Source: Calditrichota bacterium (GTDB lineage Bacteria > Electryoneota > RPQS01). From it: a DNA stretch of 64,000 bases. The notes below the pieces were generated by a model. That model saw nothing but the letters and a program-made list of their open reading frames with translations. It did no database searches and was not told the DNA's origin. Within the stretch, counting starts at the first letter, position 1. Every line of letters begins with the position of its first letter. Both the position numbers and the translations under genes were made by a program. Shown here one piece after another: positions 9,312 to 16,995 of the stretch. Location: positions 1,550,001 through 1,614,000 of the forward strand of contig JACJVZ010000001.1 in NCBI GenBank assembly GCA_020637445.1, in the 5' to 3' direction.

Positions 9312-10063
9312 GTGACGCGCCCAAACGTACGACGATTTTACTGCGCTCGCTGGCTCTGCAACTATTCTTGAATTACAAGACGATGCAGGGGCCGGGCTAT
9401 TTGATGTCTCTCAGATCAGAGCTTTCCGACCACGATCCGGAGAAAACGCGGGCGGCGGGCAGTTTCATCAATGGGCACCCGGTGTTTTCAAGTATTGCAC
9501 TCGGGGCATTGGCGAAGCGTCTGCGCGGGTCCGTGGACGCTGCGGCGGCCGCTGATATCTCTGAATGGAAGCGAACGCTTTCGACGCCGCTCGGATCCAT
9601 CGGTGACAGTCTGATATGGGAACGCTTCAAGCCTGCGCTGCTTGCTTTGGCCGCAGGAATTCTGTTGCTGGGGAGCAACATTGCCGAAGGTTTGTGGGGC
9701 TGGCTTGTGCTGTTGATGATGCTAACTTACAATTTGGCGCTTTGGAATTTCCGCAACTGGGGATTCGAGCGGGGATTCGAGTTGGGCGAGACTGTCAGCG
9801 AGCTTGCCCTCCACCCTGCTCTGCCGAAAGTCAGAAAGTTCCTGCGCGTACTGGGGATCGTCGCCGCGTCACTGGTCATCGCGGGAACAATAAAGAGTTC
9901 GCTCGGTCCAAGTCCCACGACGTGGATGCAGTTCTGCGCAGGATTTTTGCTGATGTTGGGCGCGTCGAAATTGCGGCTGAATACGTTGACCGTCGCATTT
10001 TTTGCGATACTCTTTTCATTTGGAATTTACTTTTTGAATACTCAAACACATCTTTTGCCGTGA
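9308..10063 (+). CDS. Mannose-family PTS EIID component
   Basis: 251 residues from the ATG at 9308; longer TTG-started versions would sit inside EIIC. Early NYKTMQGPGYLMSL matches the conserved EIID-Man start region. Helices near residues 115-160 and in the C-terminal third are hydrophobic. EIID is found only in the mannose PTS family and works with EIIC. The stop overlaps the HPr start (GTGA), implying translational coupling. Confidence 0.85.
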   Translation: MSDAPKRTTILLRSLALQLFLNYKTMQGPGYLMSLRSELSDHDPEKTRAAGSFINGHPVFSSIALGALAKRLRGSVDAAAAADISEWKRTLSTPLGSIGDSLIWERFKPALLALAAGILLLGSNIAEGLWGWLVLLMMLTYNLALWNFRNWGFERGFELGETVSELALHPALPKVRKFLRVLGIVAASLVIAGTIKSSLGPSPTTWMQFCAGFLLMLGASKLRLNTLTVAFFAILFSFGIYFLNTQTHLLP

Positions 10064-10326
10064 TCCAAAAAGAAGTCACTTTGCTGAACCGTTTGGGACT
10101 GCATATTCGTCCCGCCGCACAGTTAACCAAGATAGCCGCCAAATACAAGTCGGATGTTTACTTATTGAAGGACGGCATGCGAGTCAACGGGAAGAGTATA
10201 ATGGGAGTGATGATGCTCGCGGCGGCGCGCGGGAGTTCGTTAACATTGGAAGTCATCGGCGAGGATGAGCAGCAACTGTTGGACGAATTGGTCATTCTGT
10301 TCGAAAACAAATTCTACGAGGAGTAG
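10060..10326 (+). CDS. ptsH: Phosphocarrier protein HPr
   Basis: 88 residues from the GTG at 10060, the usual HPr length. The phosphate-accepting histidine is His15 in GLHIRPAA, and Ser46 lies in VNGKSIMGVM, the position phosphorylated by HPr kinase in bacteria with regulatory HPr. It takes phosphate from Enzyme I, encoded four bases downstream. With Ser46 retained and EIIA/EIIB absent nearby, a regulatory role is possible. A much longer frame starting at 9616 overlaps EIID out of frame and is not the real start. Confidence 0.93.
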   Translation: MIQKEVTLLNRLGLHIRPAAQLTKIAAKYKSDVYLLKDGMRVNGKSIMGVMMLAAARGSSLTLEVIGEDEQQLLDELVILFENKFYEE

Positions 10327-10330
10327 ACTC

Positions 10331-12106
10331 GTGGTTACCGGGGACAAAAAGAAGGAACAGATCCTGCGCGGGATACCGGCCTCGCCGGGAATTGCCATTG
10401 GCATCGCGCATAAGATGACTCACGACGAGCCTGAGGTGTTGCCGCGAAAATTGGCGCCGTCTGAAGTTCCGCAGGAGCTGGCGCGGTTTGACGGCGCACT
10501 GTCGAACACACGCGCCGCGATTGAGCGGTCGCGGGAACGTGCATTGGACGTGGCGGGAGTGGCCGTGGGCAAGATATTCGACGCGCACTTGATGATTTTG
10601 GAAGACGAGGTTTTTCAGGACCAAGTTCGAGGAAGAATCGCGCGCGAGCAGTTTGACGCGGAGTATATCATCTACGATTCGTTCAGTCACATGATCGAAG
10701 TGATCAGCAAGTCGGCAGGCGAGATATTCCGTGAACGCGCGGCGGATTTGCGGGACGTGCGGACGCGACTCTTGCGATTTTTGCGCGGCGAAGGCGACGT
10801 GATTCCCGATCATCCGACGCACGAAGTGATTTTGGTGGCCGAAGATTTGTCACCGACAGAAGCACTGAATCTCGACAAGAAGCTCGTTCATGGTATTGTG
10901 ACCGACGTGGGAGGATTGACATCGCATACGGCGATCTTAGCGAGAAGTTTGGATATTCCAACGATTGTGGGCTGCGGTGATGTATCGGAGCGAGTGCAGG
11001 ACGGCGACTCGATCATATTAAACGGAAACAGCGGCAAGGTGATTCTGCATCCGTCTGACGAGTCTTGCATCGAATACGACGAGAAGCGCGAGCGGTTCCG
11101 GAGTTTTCAGAGGTATTTGGCCGACATCAAGAACGATCCGGCGATGACTTTGGACGGTGTGCAAATCGACTTGTGGGGGAACATTGAGCTTCCTCGTGAA
11201 GCCGAATCCGTGCTCGAACACGGCGGATTGGGCGTGGGACTTTTTCGCAGCGAGTTTTTGTTTTTGACGCGCGAAACGACGCCGACTGAAGACGAGCAGT
11301 TTGCGATGTACGACAAAGCTGCTGAGATCATGGCTCCGCATCCGGTTGTCATTCGCACATTCGATTTAGGCGGCGACAAGTACCACGCGGGAATCAACAT
11401 CCGCGAGGAAAAGAATCCATTCTTGGGCTACCGTGCGATTCGCGTGTCGCTGTCGCGGCGGGATTTGTTTCGCTCACAACTCAGAGCGATTCTCCGGGCA
11501 TCGGCGCGCGGCAATGTGCGGGTGATGTTTCCGTTCGTAACGGGATTCGAAGAGTTGCGGGAAGCAAAAGTCGTGCTTGAGGAAGCGAAGAACGAACTTA
11601 ATCAACGTAAGATCGCCTTTGATCCCAAGATGAAAGTCGGGATCATGGTGGAGATTCCATCGGCCGCAGTGATGGCGGATCGACTCGCCGACGAGTGCGA
11701 TTTTTTCTCGATCGGCACGAACGATTTGATTCAGTACACAGTGGCAACGGACCGCGCGAATGAGCAGGTCGCTTCGTACTACCGCAGCTATCATCCGGCC
11801 GTGCTGCGCCTGATTGAAATGACCATCAAGGCGGGCGAGAAGAAGAACGTGCACGTGGGGATTTGCGGAGAATTGGGAGGATCGCCTGCGGCGACTCCGC
11901 TGTTGGTGGGTCTGGGGATGCGCGAAATTTCCATGACCGCGGCGATGATTCCGGAGATCAAGAAAATCATTCGCAGCATGACTTACGAAGAGTGCAAGAA
12001 GATCGCGAAGAAGGCCATGAAGATGAACACATCGCAGGAAGTGTTGAACTACATGAGCGGTGAATTGAAAAAGAGATTTGCGGATCTTCCGATTTGGTTC
12101 TCTTGA
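10331..12106 (+). CDS. ptsI: PTS Enzyme I (phosphoenolpyruvate-protein phosphotransferase)
   Basis: 591 residues from the GTG at 10331, placing the conserved GIPASPGIAIG at residues 14-24. The phospho-histidine is in GGLTSHTAILARSLDIPT (about His199). The PEP-binding barrel carries LFRSEFLF, GGDKYHAGIN, FFSIGTNDLIQYT and the catalytic cysteine in GICGELGG. Enzyme I autophosphorylates with PEP and passes phosphate to HPr. Last gene of the operon; a small CCAGCG/CGCTGG hairpin follows the stop immediately but without a T-run. Confidence 0.95.
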   Translation: MVTGDKKKEQILRGIPASPGIAIGIAHKMTHDEPEVLPRKLAPSEVPQELARFDGALSNTRAAIERSRERALDVAGVAVGKIFDAHLMILEDEVFQDQVRGRIAREQFDAEYIIYDSFSHMIEVISKSAGEIFRERAADLRDVRTRLLRFLRGEGDVIPDHPTHEVILVAEDLSPTEALNLDKKLVHGIVTDVGGLTSHTAILARSLDIPTIVGCGDVSERVQDGDSIILNGNSGKVILHPSDESCIEYDEKRERFRSFQRYLADIKNDPAMTLDGVQIDLWGNIELPREAESVLEHGGLGVGLFRSEFLFLTRETTPTEDEQFAMYDKAAEIMAPHPVVIRTFDLGGDKYHAGINIREEKNPFLGYRAIRVSLSRRDLFRSQLRAILRASARGNVRVMFPFVTGFEELREAKVVLEEAKNELNQRKIAFDPKMKVGIMVEIPSAAVMADRLADECDFFSIGTNDLIQYTVATDRANEQVASYYRSYHPAVLRLIEMTIKAGEKKNVHVGICGELGGSPAATPLLVGLGMREISMTAAMIPEIKKIIRSMTYEECKKIAKKAMKMNTSQEVLNYMSGELKKRFADLPIWFS

Positions 12107-12164
12107 CCAGCGTAGACGCTGGACCCAGTGCGCTTCGCCAAGAGCTGTGAGTGATCGATTTTCT

Positions 12165-12242
12165 TCTACTACCGCCGGCCTCCGGCCGTCGTTTCCAGAA
12201 AATTCTCGGCTCATCCCCTGCCGGAGGCAGGGAAGTAGTAGA
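12165..12242. repeat. Composite nested-hairpin intergenic element
   Basis: Outer arms TCTACTAC (12165-12172) and GTAGTAGA (12235-12242) are exact inverted repeats. Inside are GCCGG/CCGGC (12174-12186) and CCCTGCC/GGCAGGG (12216-12232). Together they would fold as a stem carrying two hairpins, like REP/BIME-type elements. No second copy was seen in the window. Confidence 0.5.
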
Positions 12243-12326
12243 TTGAGTTAACTTTTTTCAGAAGCTACCTAAGTCTCCTCAAGACTGCCACACAGATTCT
12301 TGGGGGAGAGCAGAACGCTACTAAGC

Positions 12327-12346
12327 GGGCGGAATGCCTTCCGCCC
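12327..12346. repeat. GC-rich palindrome GGGCGGAA-TGCC-TTCCGCCC
   Basis: Perfect 8-bp arms with a 4-base loop, 23 bases before the next start codon. No T-run follows, so it is more like a dispersed palindromic repeat or mRNA-end structure than a terminator. Confidence 0.5.
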
Positions 12347-12369
12347 CTACAACAAATGACTAAACAACG

Positions 12370-13446
12370 ATGACGATAACAACCAAAGCGATTCAACTTA
12401 CAGAAACACGACTGAAACAGCTTGACCCGAGCGATATGCTGGGCAAGACTTTGGAACTTGATACACAGATTCAACGCGGAATTGAGATTGCGGACGAGTT
12501 TTTGCTGCACAACAGACTTCGTCCGGAGCCGCTGCTTGATTGGTTTGGGCTGGGCGGCAGCGCCGTGTCGGGGGACTTGTTGCAAGCCTTTGGGATGGAG
12601 CCACCTGCGGTGGATGCGCGGATATTCGTGCGCAGGCACATGCGGCCGTCTCAGTTACCGCGACTGGTGTGCAGCTATTCAGGGAATACTGTCGAGGCCG
12701 TGCATGCTCTGACGGAAGTTGACCACAGACAAGTTTGGCTGGCAGTTTCGAGCGGCGGACGGCTCGAACAAAAAGCACACTCGTCGGGAATTCCGTTTTT
12801 GAATCTTCCCGGTGGCTATCCACCCCGCGCGGCCGTGGGATTCTCTTTGGGAGCGATCCACCGGCTATTTCAGAGAACGTACGATTTCATGGACCCGGCG
12901 ATAGACAAGTGGCCCTTGAAGAAGCTGGCCGAAGACGCCGAGCGCTATGCGAAACTCACACGCGAAGAGAATCCCGCGCTGGATTTGGCCGTGAAGCTGG
13001 TTGACCGTACGCCGTCGATCTATACTTGTGACGGCCTGTTGGGTCCGGCGCTGGCATTCCGGTTTAGAGCTCAGCTTGCCGAAAACAGCAAAGTTTGGTC
13101 GCATGCGTCGGACTTGCCGGAACTTGCCCACAACGAAGTCGAAGCCTTCGCGCATTTGGCGCAGGTGCTGCCGCCGCCGATGGTGATTTTTCTCGGGGAA
13201 TGGGCCGCGGGCAAGACGTTTTCTGATCCGCGTCCGGCGATGGAAGAGATGCTTGAAAAGATGGGCGTATCGACACTCAGGCTTGATCCGACGGAACTGT
13301 TCGGAAGCGGGAGCCGTTTAGAACATGGCATCCGTCTGATGTTATTGATGGATGCTGCGACCGTGTACCTCGCGATCCTTCGCGCAGAGGACCCCATGGA
13401 AATCCCGAAGATTACAGGGCTTAAAAATCTCCTTACCGGGGCTTGA
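12370..13446 (+). CDS. SIS-domain phosphoglucose/phosphomannose isomerase (bifunctional PGI/PMI type)
   Basis: 358 residues with two SIS folds. Diagnostic motifs are GLGGSAVSGDLL, CSYSGNTVEAVHAL and, in the second half, ELAHNEVEAF, matching the archaeal/bacterial bifunctional PGI/PMI family. Known members interconvert glucose-6-P or mannose-6-P with fructose-6-P. The next gene is an NDP-sugar pyrophosphorylase, and gmd (GDP-mannose dehydratase) is encoded later in the window, so a share of the flux may feed nucleotide-sugar synthesis (inference). Start ATG follows a palindromic intergenic region. Confidence 0.82.
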   Translation: MTITTKAIQLTETRLKQLDPSDMLGKTLELDTQIQRGIEIADEFLLHNRLRPEPLLDWFGLGGSAVSGDLLQAFGMEPPAVDARIFVRRHMRPSQLPRLVCSYSGNTVEAVHALTEVDHRQVWLAVSSGGRLEQKAHSSGIPFLNLPGGYPPRAAVGFSLGAIHRLFQRTYDFMDPAIDKWPLKKLAEDAERYAKLTREENPALDLAVKLVDRTPSIYTCDGLLGPALAFRFRAQLAENSKVWSHASDLPELAHNEVEAFAHLAQVLPPPMVIFLGEWAAGKTFSDPRPAMEEMLEKMGVSTLRLDPTELFGSGSRLEHGIRLMLLMDAATVYLAILRAEDPMEIPKITGLKNLLTGA

Positions 13447-13501
13447 TTAATACGAGGGAAATCTGTAGATTACAAGACTTTAAGATTCCCAAACAGCCTC
13501 T

Positions 13502-14503
13502 GTGAAAGCAATTATTCCGGTCGCGGGAGTCGGCTCCCGCCTTCGGCCCCACACCTTCACCCGGCCCAAAGTTCTCCTCAACGTGGCCGGGAAACCCATT
13601 CTCGGACATATTCTCGATCACTTAGTTGCCTCTGGTATTGACCACGTCACGCTTGTGGTGGGTGCGATGGGCGATTTGATAGAGAGGTATGTCAGCGAGA
13701 ACTACTCCATTCCTTCAGAATTCGTCGTACAGCATGAAGCCCGCGGGCTTGCTCATGCCGTGCATCTGGGATTGACGCCTGAAGATCAGGAAGTGCTGGT
13801 CATATTAGGTGACACGATTTTCGAATTCGACTTGCAAGGAGTTTTGGCAAACAGCGGGACGTCGGCCATCGGCGTAAAGACGGTGGATGATCCGCGCAGG
13901 TTTGGCGTGGTTGAAACGCGGGACTCGATGGTTACCCGCTTGGTGGAGAAGCCAGAAAATCCGCGGTCGAACTTGGTAATCGTGGGAATATATTTGATAC
14001 GTCAGGCGCAGGCTTTGAAGTCGGCGATTGAAATGCTGTTCGAGCGCAATTTGACGACTCGAGGGGAGTTTCAGTTGACGGACGCACTGCAGTTGATGAT
14101 CGAGCATGACGTTCCGATCTCGACTTTTGGGGTTGAGAATTGGTTTGACTGCGGCAAGCCTGAGACGCTGTTAGACACGAATCGCCATTTGCTGAACACC
14201 CGCAGCGGCAAGACAGTCGAGCAACGCGACGGTGCTGTGATTGTACCGCCGGTATTTATCCATCCGGACGCCATCATCGAACAGGCGATAGTCGGGCCGC
14301 ACGCAACGGTCGGAAAAGGCGCGAAGATCCGCAATGCGATGGTGCGTGACGCGATATTGGGGGAAGGGGCACACGTCGAGGATGCCTTGGTAAGCGGATC
14401 GCTGGTTGGAAACAACGCGGTGGTGAAAGGCAATTTCCACCGCTACAATCTTGGTGATTCGAGCGCGATCATCGAAGGCGGCCGGGACGGCGACGAACTT
14501 TAG
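13502..14503 (+). CDS. Sugar-phosphate nucleotidyltransferase with C-terminal left-handed beta-helix
   Basis: 333 residues, GTG start. The N-terminus (VAGVGSRLRPHTFTRPKVLL) is the nucleotidyltransferase signature, with the acidic metal site in ILGDTIFEF. From about residue 245 the hexapeptide repeats of a beta-helix are seen (IVGPHATVGKGAKIRNAMV). Such enzymes make NDP-glucose, NDP-mannose or dTDP-glucose; the exact sugar and nucleotide cannot be read. It lies 55 bases after the PGI/PMI gene, suggesting sequential steps from hexose-6-P to an NDP-sugar, though a hexose-phosphate mutase is not present here. Confidence 0.85.
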   Translation: MKAIIPVAGVGSRLRPHTFTRPKVLLNVAGKPILGHILDHLVASGIDHVTLVVGAMGDLIERYVSENYSIPSEFVVQHEARGLAHAVHLGLTPEDQEVLVILGDTIFEFDLQGVLANSGTSAIGVKTVDDPRRFGVVETRDSMVTRLVEKPENPRSNLVIVGIYLIRQAQALKSAIEMLFERNLTTRGEFQLTDALQLMIEHDVPISTFGVENWFDCGKPETLLDTNRHLLNTRSGKTVEQRDGAVIVPPVFIHPDAIIEQAIVGPHATVGKGAKIRNAMVRDAILGEGAHVEDALVSGSLVGNNAVVKGNFHRYNLGDSSAIIEGGRDGDEL

Positions 14504-14545
14504 AACAATTTTGTTTAACCATACGACGGAGCAGCAGCACTCAGA

Positions 14546-15673
14546 ATGAGCACATTTGTCTTTTCCAGTGAGTCGGTAAGCGAAGGACATCCCGACAAGA
14601 TAGCGGATCAGATTTCGGACGCCGTGTTGGACGCGGTGTTGAAAGATGATTCGATGGCCCGAGTGGCCTGTGAGACGTTCGTGACGACGGGCATGGCCTT
14701 GGTCGGCGGAGAAATTTCAACACACACCTACGTGGACATTCCGGCGTTGGTGCGCAGTGTGATCAAGGACATCGGATACACCAACGCGGCTTACGGATTT
14801 GACTATGAAACGTGTGCGGTGATGACGACGATTGACAAGCAGAGCCCGGATATTGCTCAAGCAGTCGACAAGGACGGCGCGGGTGACCAAGGGATGATGT
14901 TCGGCTACGCGTCGAAGGAAACGCCGGAGATGATGCCGTTGCCGATCGTGTTGTCGCACAAGCTCGTTCACGAACTGGCGACTATCCGCCGCGCGGGCAA
15001 GCTGCCTTATCTGCGTCCCGATGCCAAGTCGCAAGTTTCGGTGCGCTACGTCGACAACAAGCCTGTGGAAATCACGGCCGTTGTGATTTCGACGCAGCAT
15101 GATCCCTCCGCCGATCAGAAATTGATCGAAGCGGACATGAAAAAAGAGTTGCTCCCCAAGGTGTTGGAAGGCTACAAAATGGCCGCCGATGCAAAGGTCT
15201 ATATCAATCCGTCGGGCAAGTTTGTCGTCGGTGGACCGCAGGGCGACGCGGGTTTGACGGGCCGTAAGATCATCGTCGACACGTACGGCGGCTGGGTACC
15301 TCACGGCGGCGGCGCATTTTCGGGCAAGGATCCGACGAAGGTTGACCGTAGCGGTGCTTATGCGGCGCGCTGGATCGCCAAGAACATCGTAGCCGCGGGA
15401 TTGGCGGAGCGCTGCACGATACAGTTGGCTTACGCAATTGGTGTTGCACAGCCTGTATCGATTATGGTTGACACGCACGGCACGGGTAAGATGGCCGACG
15501 AAGAAATCGAGAAGAAGATCCGCAAGACGTTTGACATGACGGTGCGCGGGATCATCACGGCGCTTGACTTGCGCCGTCCAATCTATCGTAAGACGGCCGC
15601 CTACGGGCACTTTGGCCGCAGTGAAGACAGCTTCTCCTGGGAGAAGACGGACAAAGTGAATTCATTAGCATAA
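14546..15673 (+). CDS. metK: S-adenosylmethionine synthetase
   Basis: 375 residues. It begins with SSESVSEGHPDKIADQISDA and has DGAGDQGMMFGYA, the ATP-binding signature, and GGGAFSGKDPTKVDRSGAY, the P-loop-like signature. It makes AdoMet from methionine and ATP. Length and motifs are normal. Fourteen bases later comes ahcY, so AdoMet synthesis and S-adenosylhomocysteine recycling are co-expressed. The 42 bases upstream are too short to hold a SAM riboswitch. Confidence 0.97.
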   Translation: MSTFVFSSESVSEGHPDKIADQISDAVLDAVLKDDSMARVACETFVTTGMALVGGEISTHTYVDIPALVRSVIKDIGYTNAAYGFDYETCAVMTTIDKQSPDIAQAVDKDGAGDQGMMFGYASKETPEMMPLPIVLSHKLVHELATIRRAGKLPYLRPDAKSQVSVRYVDNKPVEITAVVISTQHDPSADQKLIEADMKKELLPKVLEGYKMAADAKVYINPSGKFVVGGPQGDAGLTGRKIIVDTYGGWVPHGGGAFSGKDPTKVDRSGAYAARWIAKNIVAAGLAERCTIQLAYAIGVAQPVSIMVDTHGTGKMADEEIEKKIRKTFDMTVRGIITALDLRRPIYRKTAAYGHFGRSEDSFSWEKTDKVNSLA

Positions 15674-15687
15674 AAGAACGGAAGTAC

Positions 15688-16995
15688 ATGGCAACAGCAA
15701 CCAAAGTCAAGAAGGCTTCTGCCGCCGCGAGTGGTCCGAGCCACCACGTGGCAGACGAAAGTCTTGCTCCGAAGGGGAAAAATAGAATTCTGTGGGCCGA
15801 CCGGGACATGCCTGTGTTGGCCGAAATCCGCGCTCGATTCGAAAAAGAGAAACCCTTGAAGGGTCACCGCATGTCGGCGTGCTTGCATGTGACGGCGGAG
15901 ACTGCGAATCTGGCGCGCACACTGAAGGCCGGCGGCGCGGACCTCGTGCTGGTAGCATCGAATCCGTTGTCAACGCAGGACGACGTCGCGGCTTCGCTGG
16001 TGAAGGATTTCGGAATTCGCGTCTACGCCATCAAGGGCGAAGACAACAAGACCTATTACCAGCACTTGGACGCGGGTATGCGGCACAATCCGTCGATCAC
16101 GATGGACGACGGCGCGGACCTCGTACACGGATTGCATACGACTCACGTGGAATACAGCGAGCAGATTGTGGCGTCGCTTGAAGAAACGACGACGGGTGTG
16201 ATTCGTCTGAAGGCTCTGCACAAGGACGGCAAGCTGAAATTCCCGGTGTTTGCCGTGAACGACGCTGACACGAAGCATCTGTTTGACAACCGATACGGAA
16301 CGGGTCAGTCGACGCTTGACGGTATCATTCGCGCAACGGATGCTCTGATCGCCGGAAGCGTTTTTGTCGTCGCGGGTTACGGTTGGTGCGGCAAGGGTCT
16401 GGCGATGCGCGCAAAGGGACACGGCGCGGATGTGATCATCACGGAAATCAATCCTGTGCGTGCTCTGGAAGCCCGTATGGACGGATTCCGCGTGATGCCG
16501 ATGGCGCAGGCTGCTCCGATCGGAGACTTTTTCTGCACGGTGACGGGCAACATGCACGTGATTCGTCCGGAACACTTCAGCAAGATGAAAGACGGCGCGT
16601 TCGTCTGCAACAGCGGTCACTTTGACATCGAACTCGATCTGAAGGGCTTGGGCGAAATCGCCAAGCGCGTCGAGAAAAACGTGGTGCCGTTTGTGGACCG
16701 TTACACGATGAAGAACGGCTCAGTAGTGAACATCATTGCCGAAGGCCGCCTCGTGAATTTGGGCGCGGCGCACGGCCACCCGGCTTCGGTAATGGACATG
16801 AGCTTTGCGACGCAGGCTCTGACGACCGAACACGCGATCAAGAACGCGAAGAAGCTCACGGTCGACGTTCACGACGTGCCATCAAGCATTGAAGATTTTG
16901 TCTCGACGTTGAAGCTCAAAACGATGGGCGTCAAGATCGACAAGTTGACTCCGGACCAGAAGAAATATCTGGCCGCTTGGGAGATGGGAACGTGA
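15688..16995 (+). CDS. ahcY: Adenosylhomocysteinase
   Basis: 435 residues. Diagnostic pieces: ACLHVTAETANL, the NAD-binding VAGYGWCGKGLAMRAKGHGA, DGAFVCNSGHFDIE and the C-terminal LTPDQKKYLAAW. The enzyme splits S-adenosylhomocysteine into adenosine and homocysteine with bound NAD. Residues 1-30 (lysine- and alanine-rich) extend the usual N-terminus slightly. The stop overlaps the ATG of the lipoprotein gene (TGATG), but a terminator hairpin sits just inside that gene. Confidence 0.96.
   Translation: MATATKVKKASAAASGPSHHVADESLAPKGKNRILWADRDMPVLAEIRARFEKEKPLKGHRMSACLHVTAETANLARTLKAGGADLVLVASNPLSTQDDVAASLVKDFGIRVYAIKGEDNKTYYQHLDAGMRHNPSITMDDGADLVHGLHTTHVEYSEQIVASLEETTTGVIRLKALHKDGKLKFPVFAVNDADTKHLFDNRYGTGQSTLDGIIRATDALIAGSVFVVAGYGWCGKGLAMRAKGHGADVIITEINPVRALEARMDGFRVMPMAQAAPIGDFFCTVTGNMHVIRPEHFSKMKDGAFVCNSGHFDIELDLKGLGEIAKRVEKNVVPFVDRYTMKNGSVVNIIAEGRLVNLGAAHGHPASVMDMSFATQALTTEHAIKNAKKLTVDVHDVPSSIEDFVSTLKLKTMGVKIDKLTPDQKKYLAAWEMGT

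Noticed and set aside
9185..10063. Long upstream version of EIID
   Set aside because: It begins at TTG inside EIIC in another frame; the ATGA overlap at 9308 fits family length.
9616..10326. Long upstream version of HPr
   Set aside because: The upstream part is a shadow of EIID; HPr homology begins at 10060.
14504..14545. SAM riboswitch before metK
   Set aside because: Only 42 bases of leader are available and no SAM-I or SAM-II core is visible.
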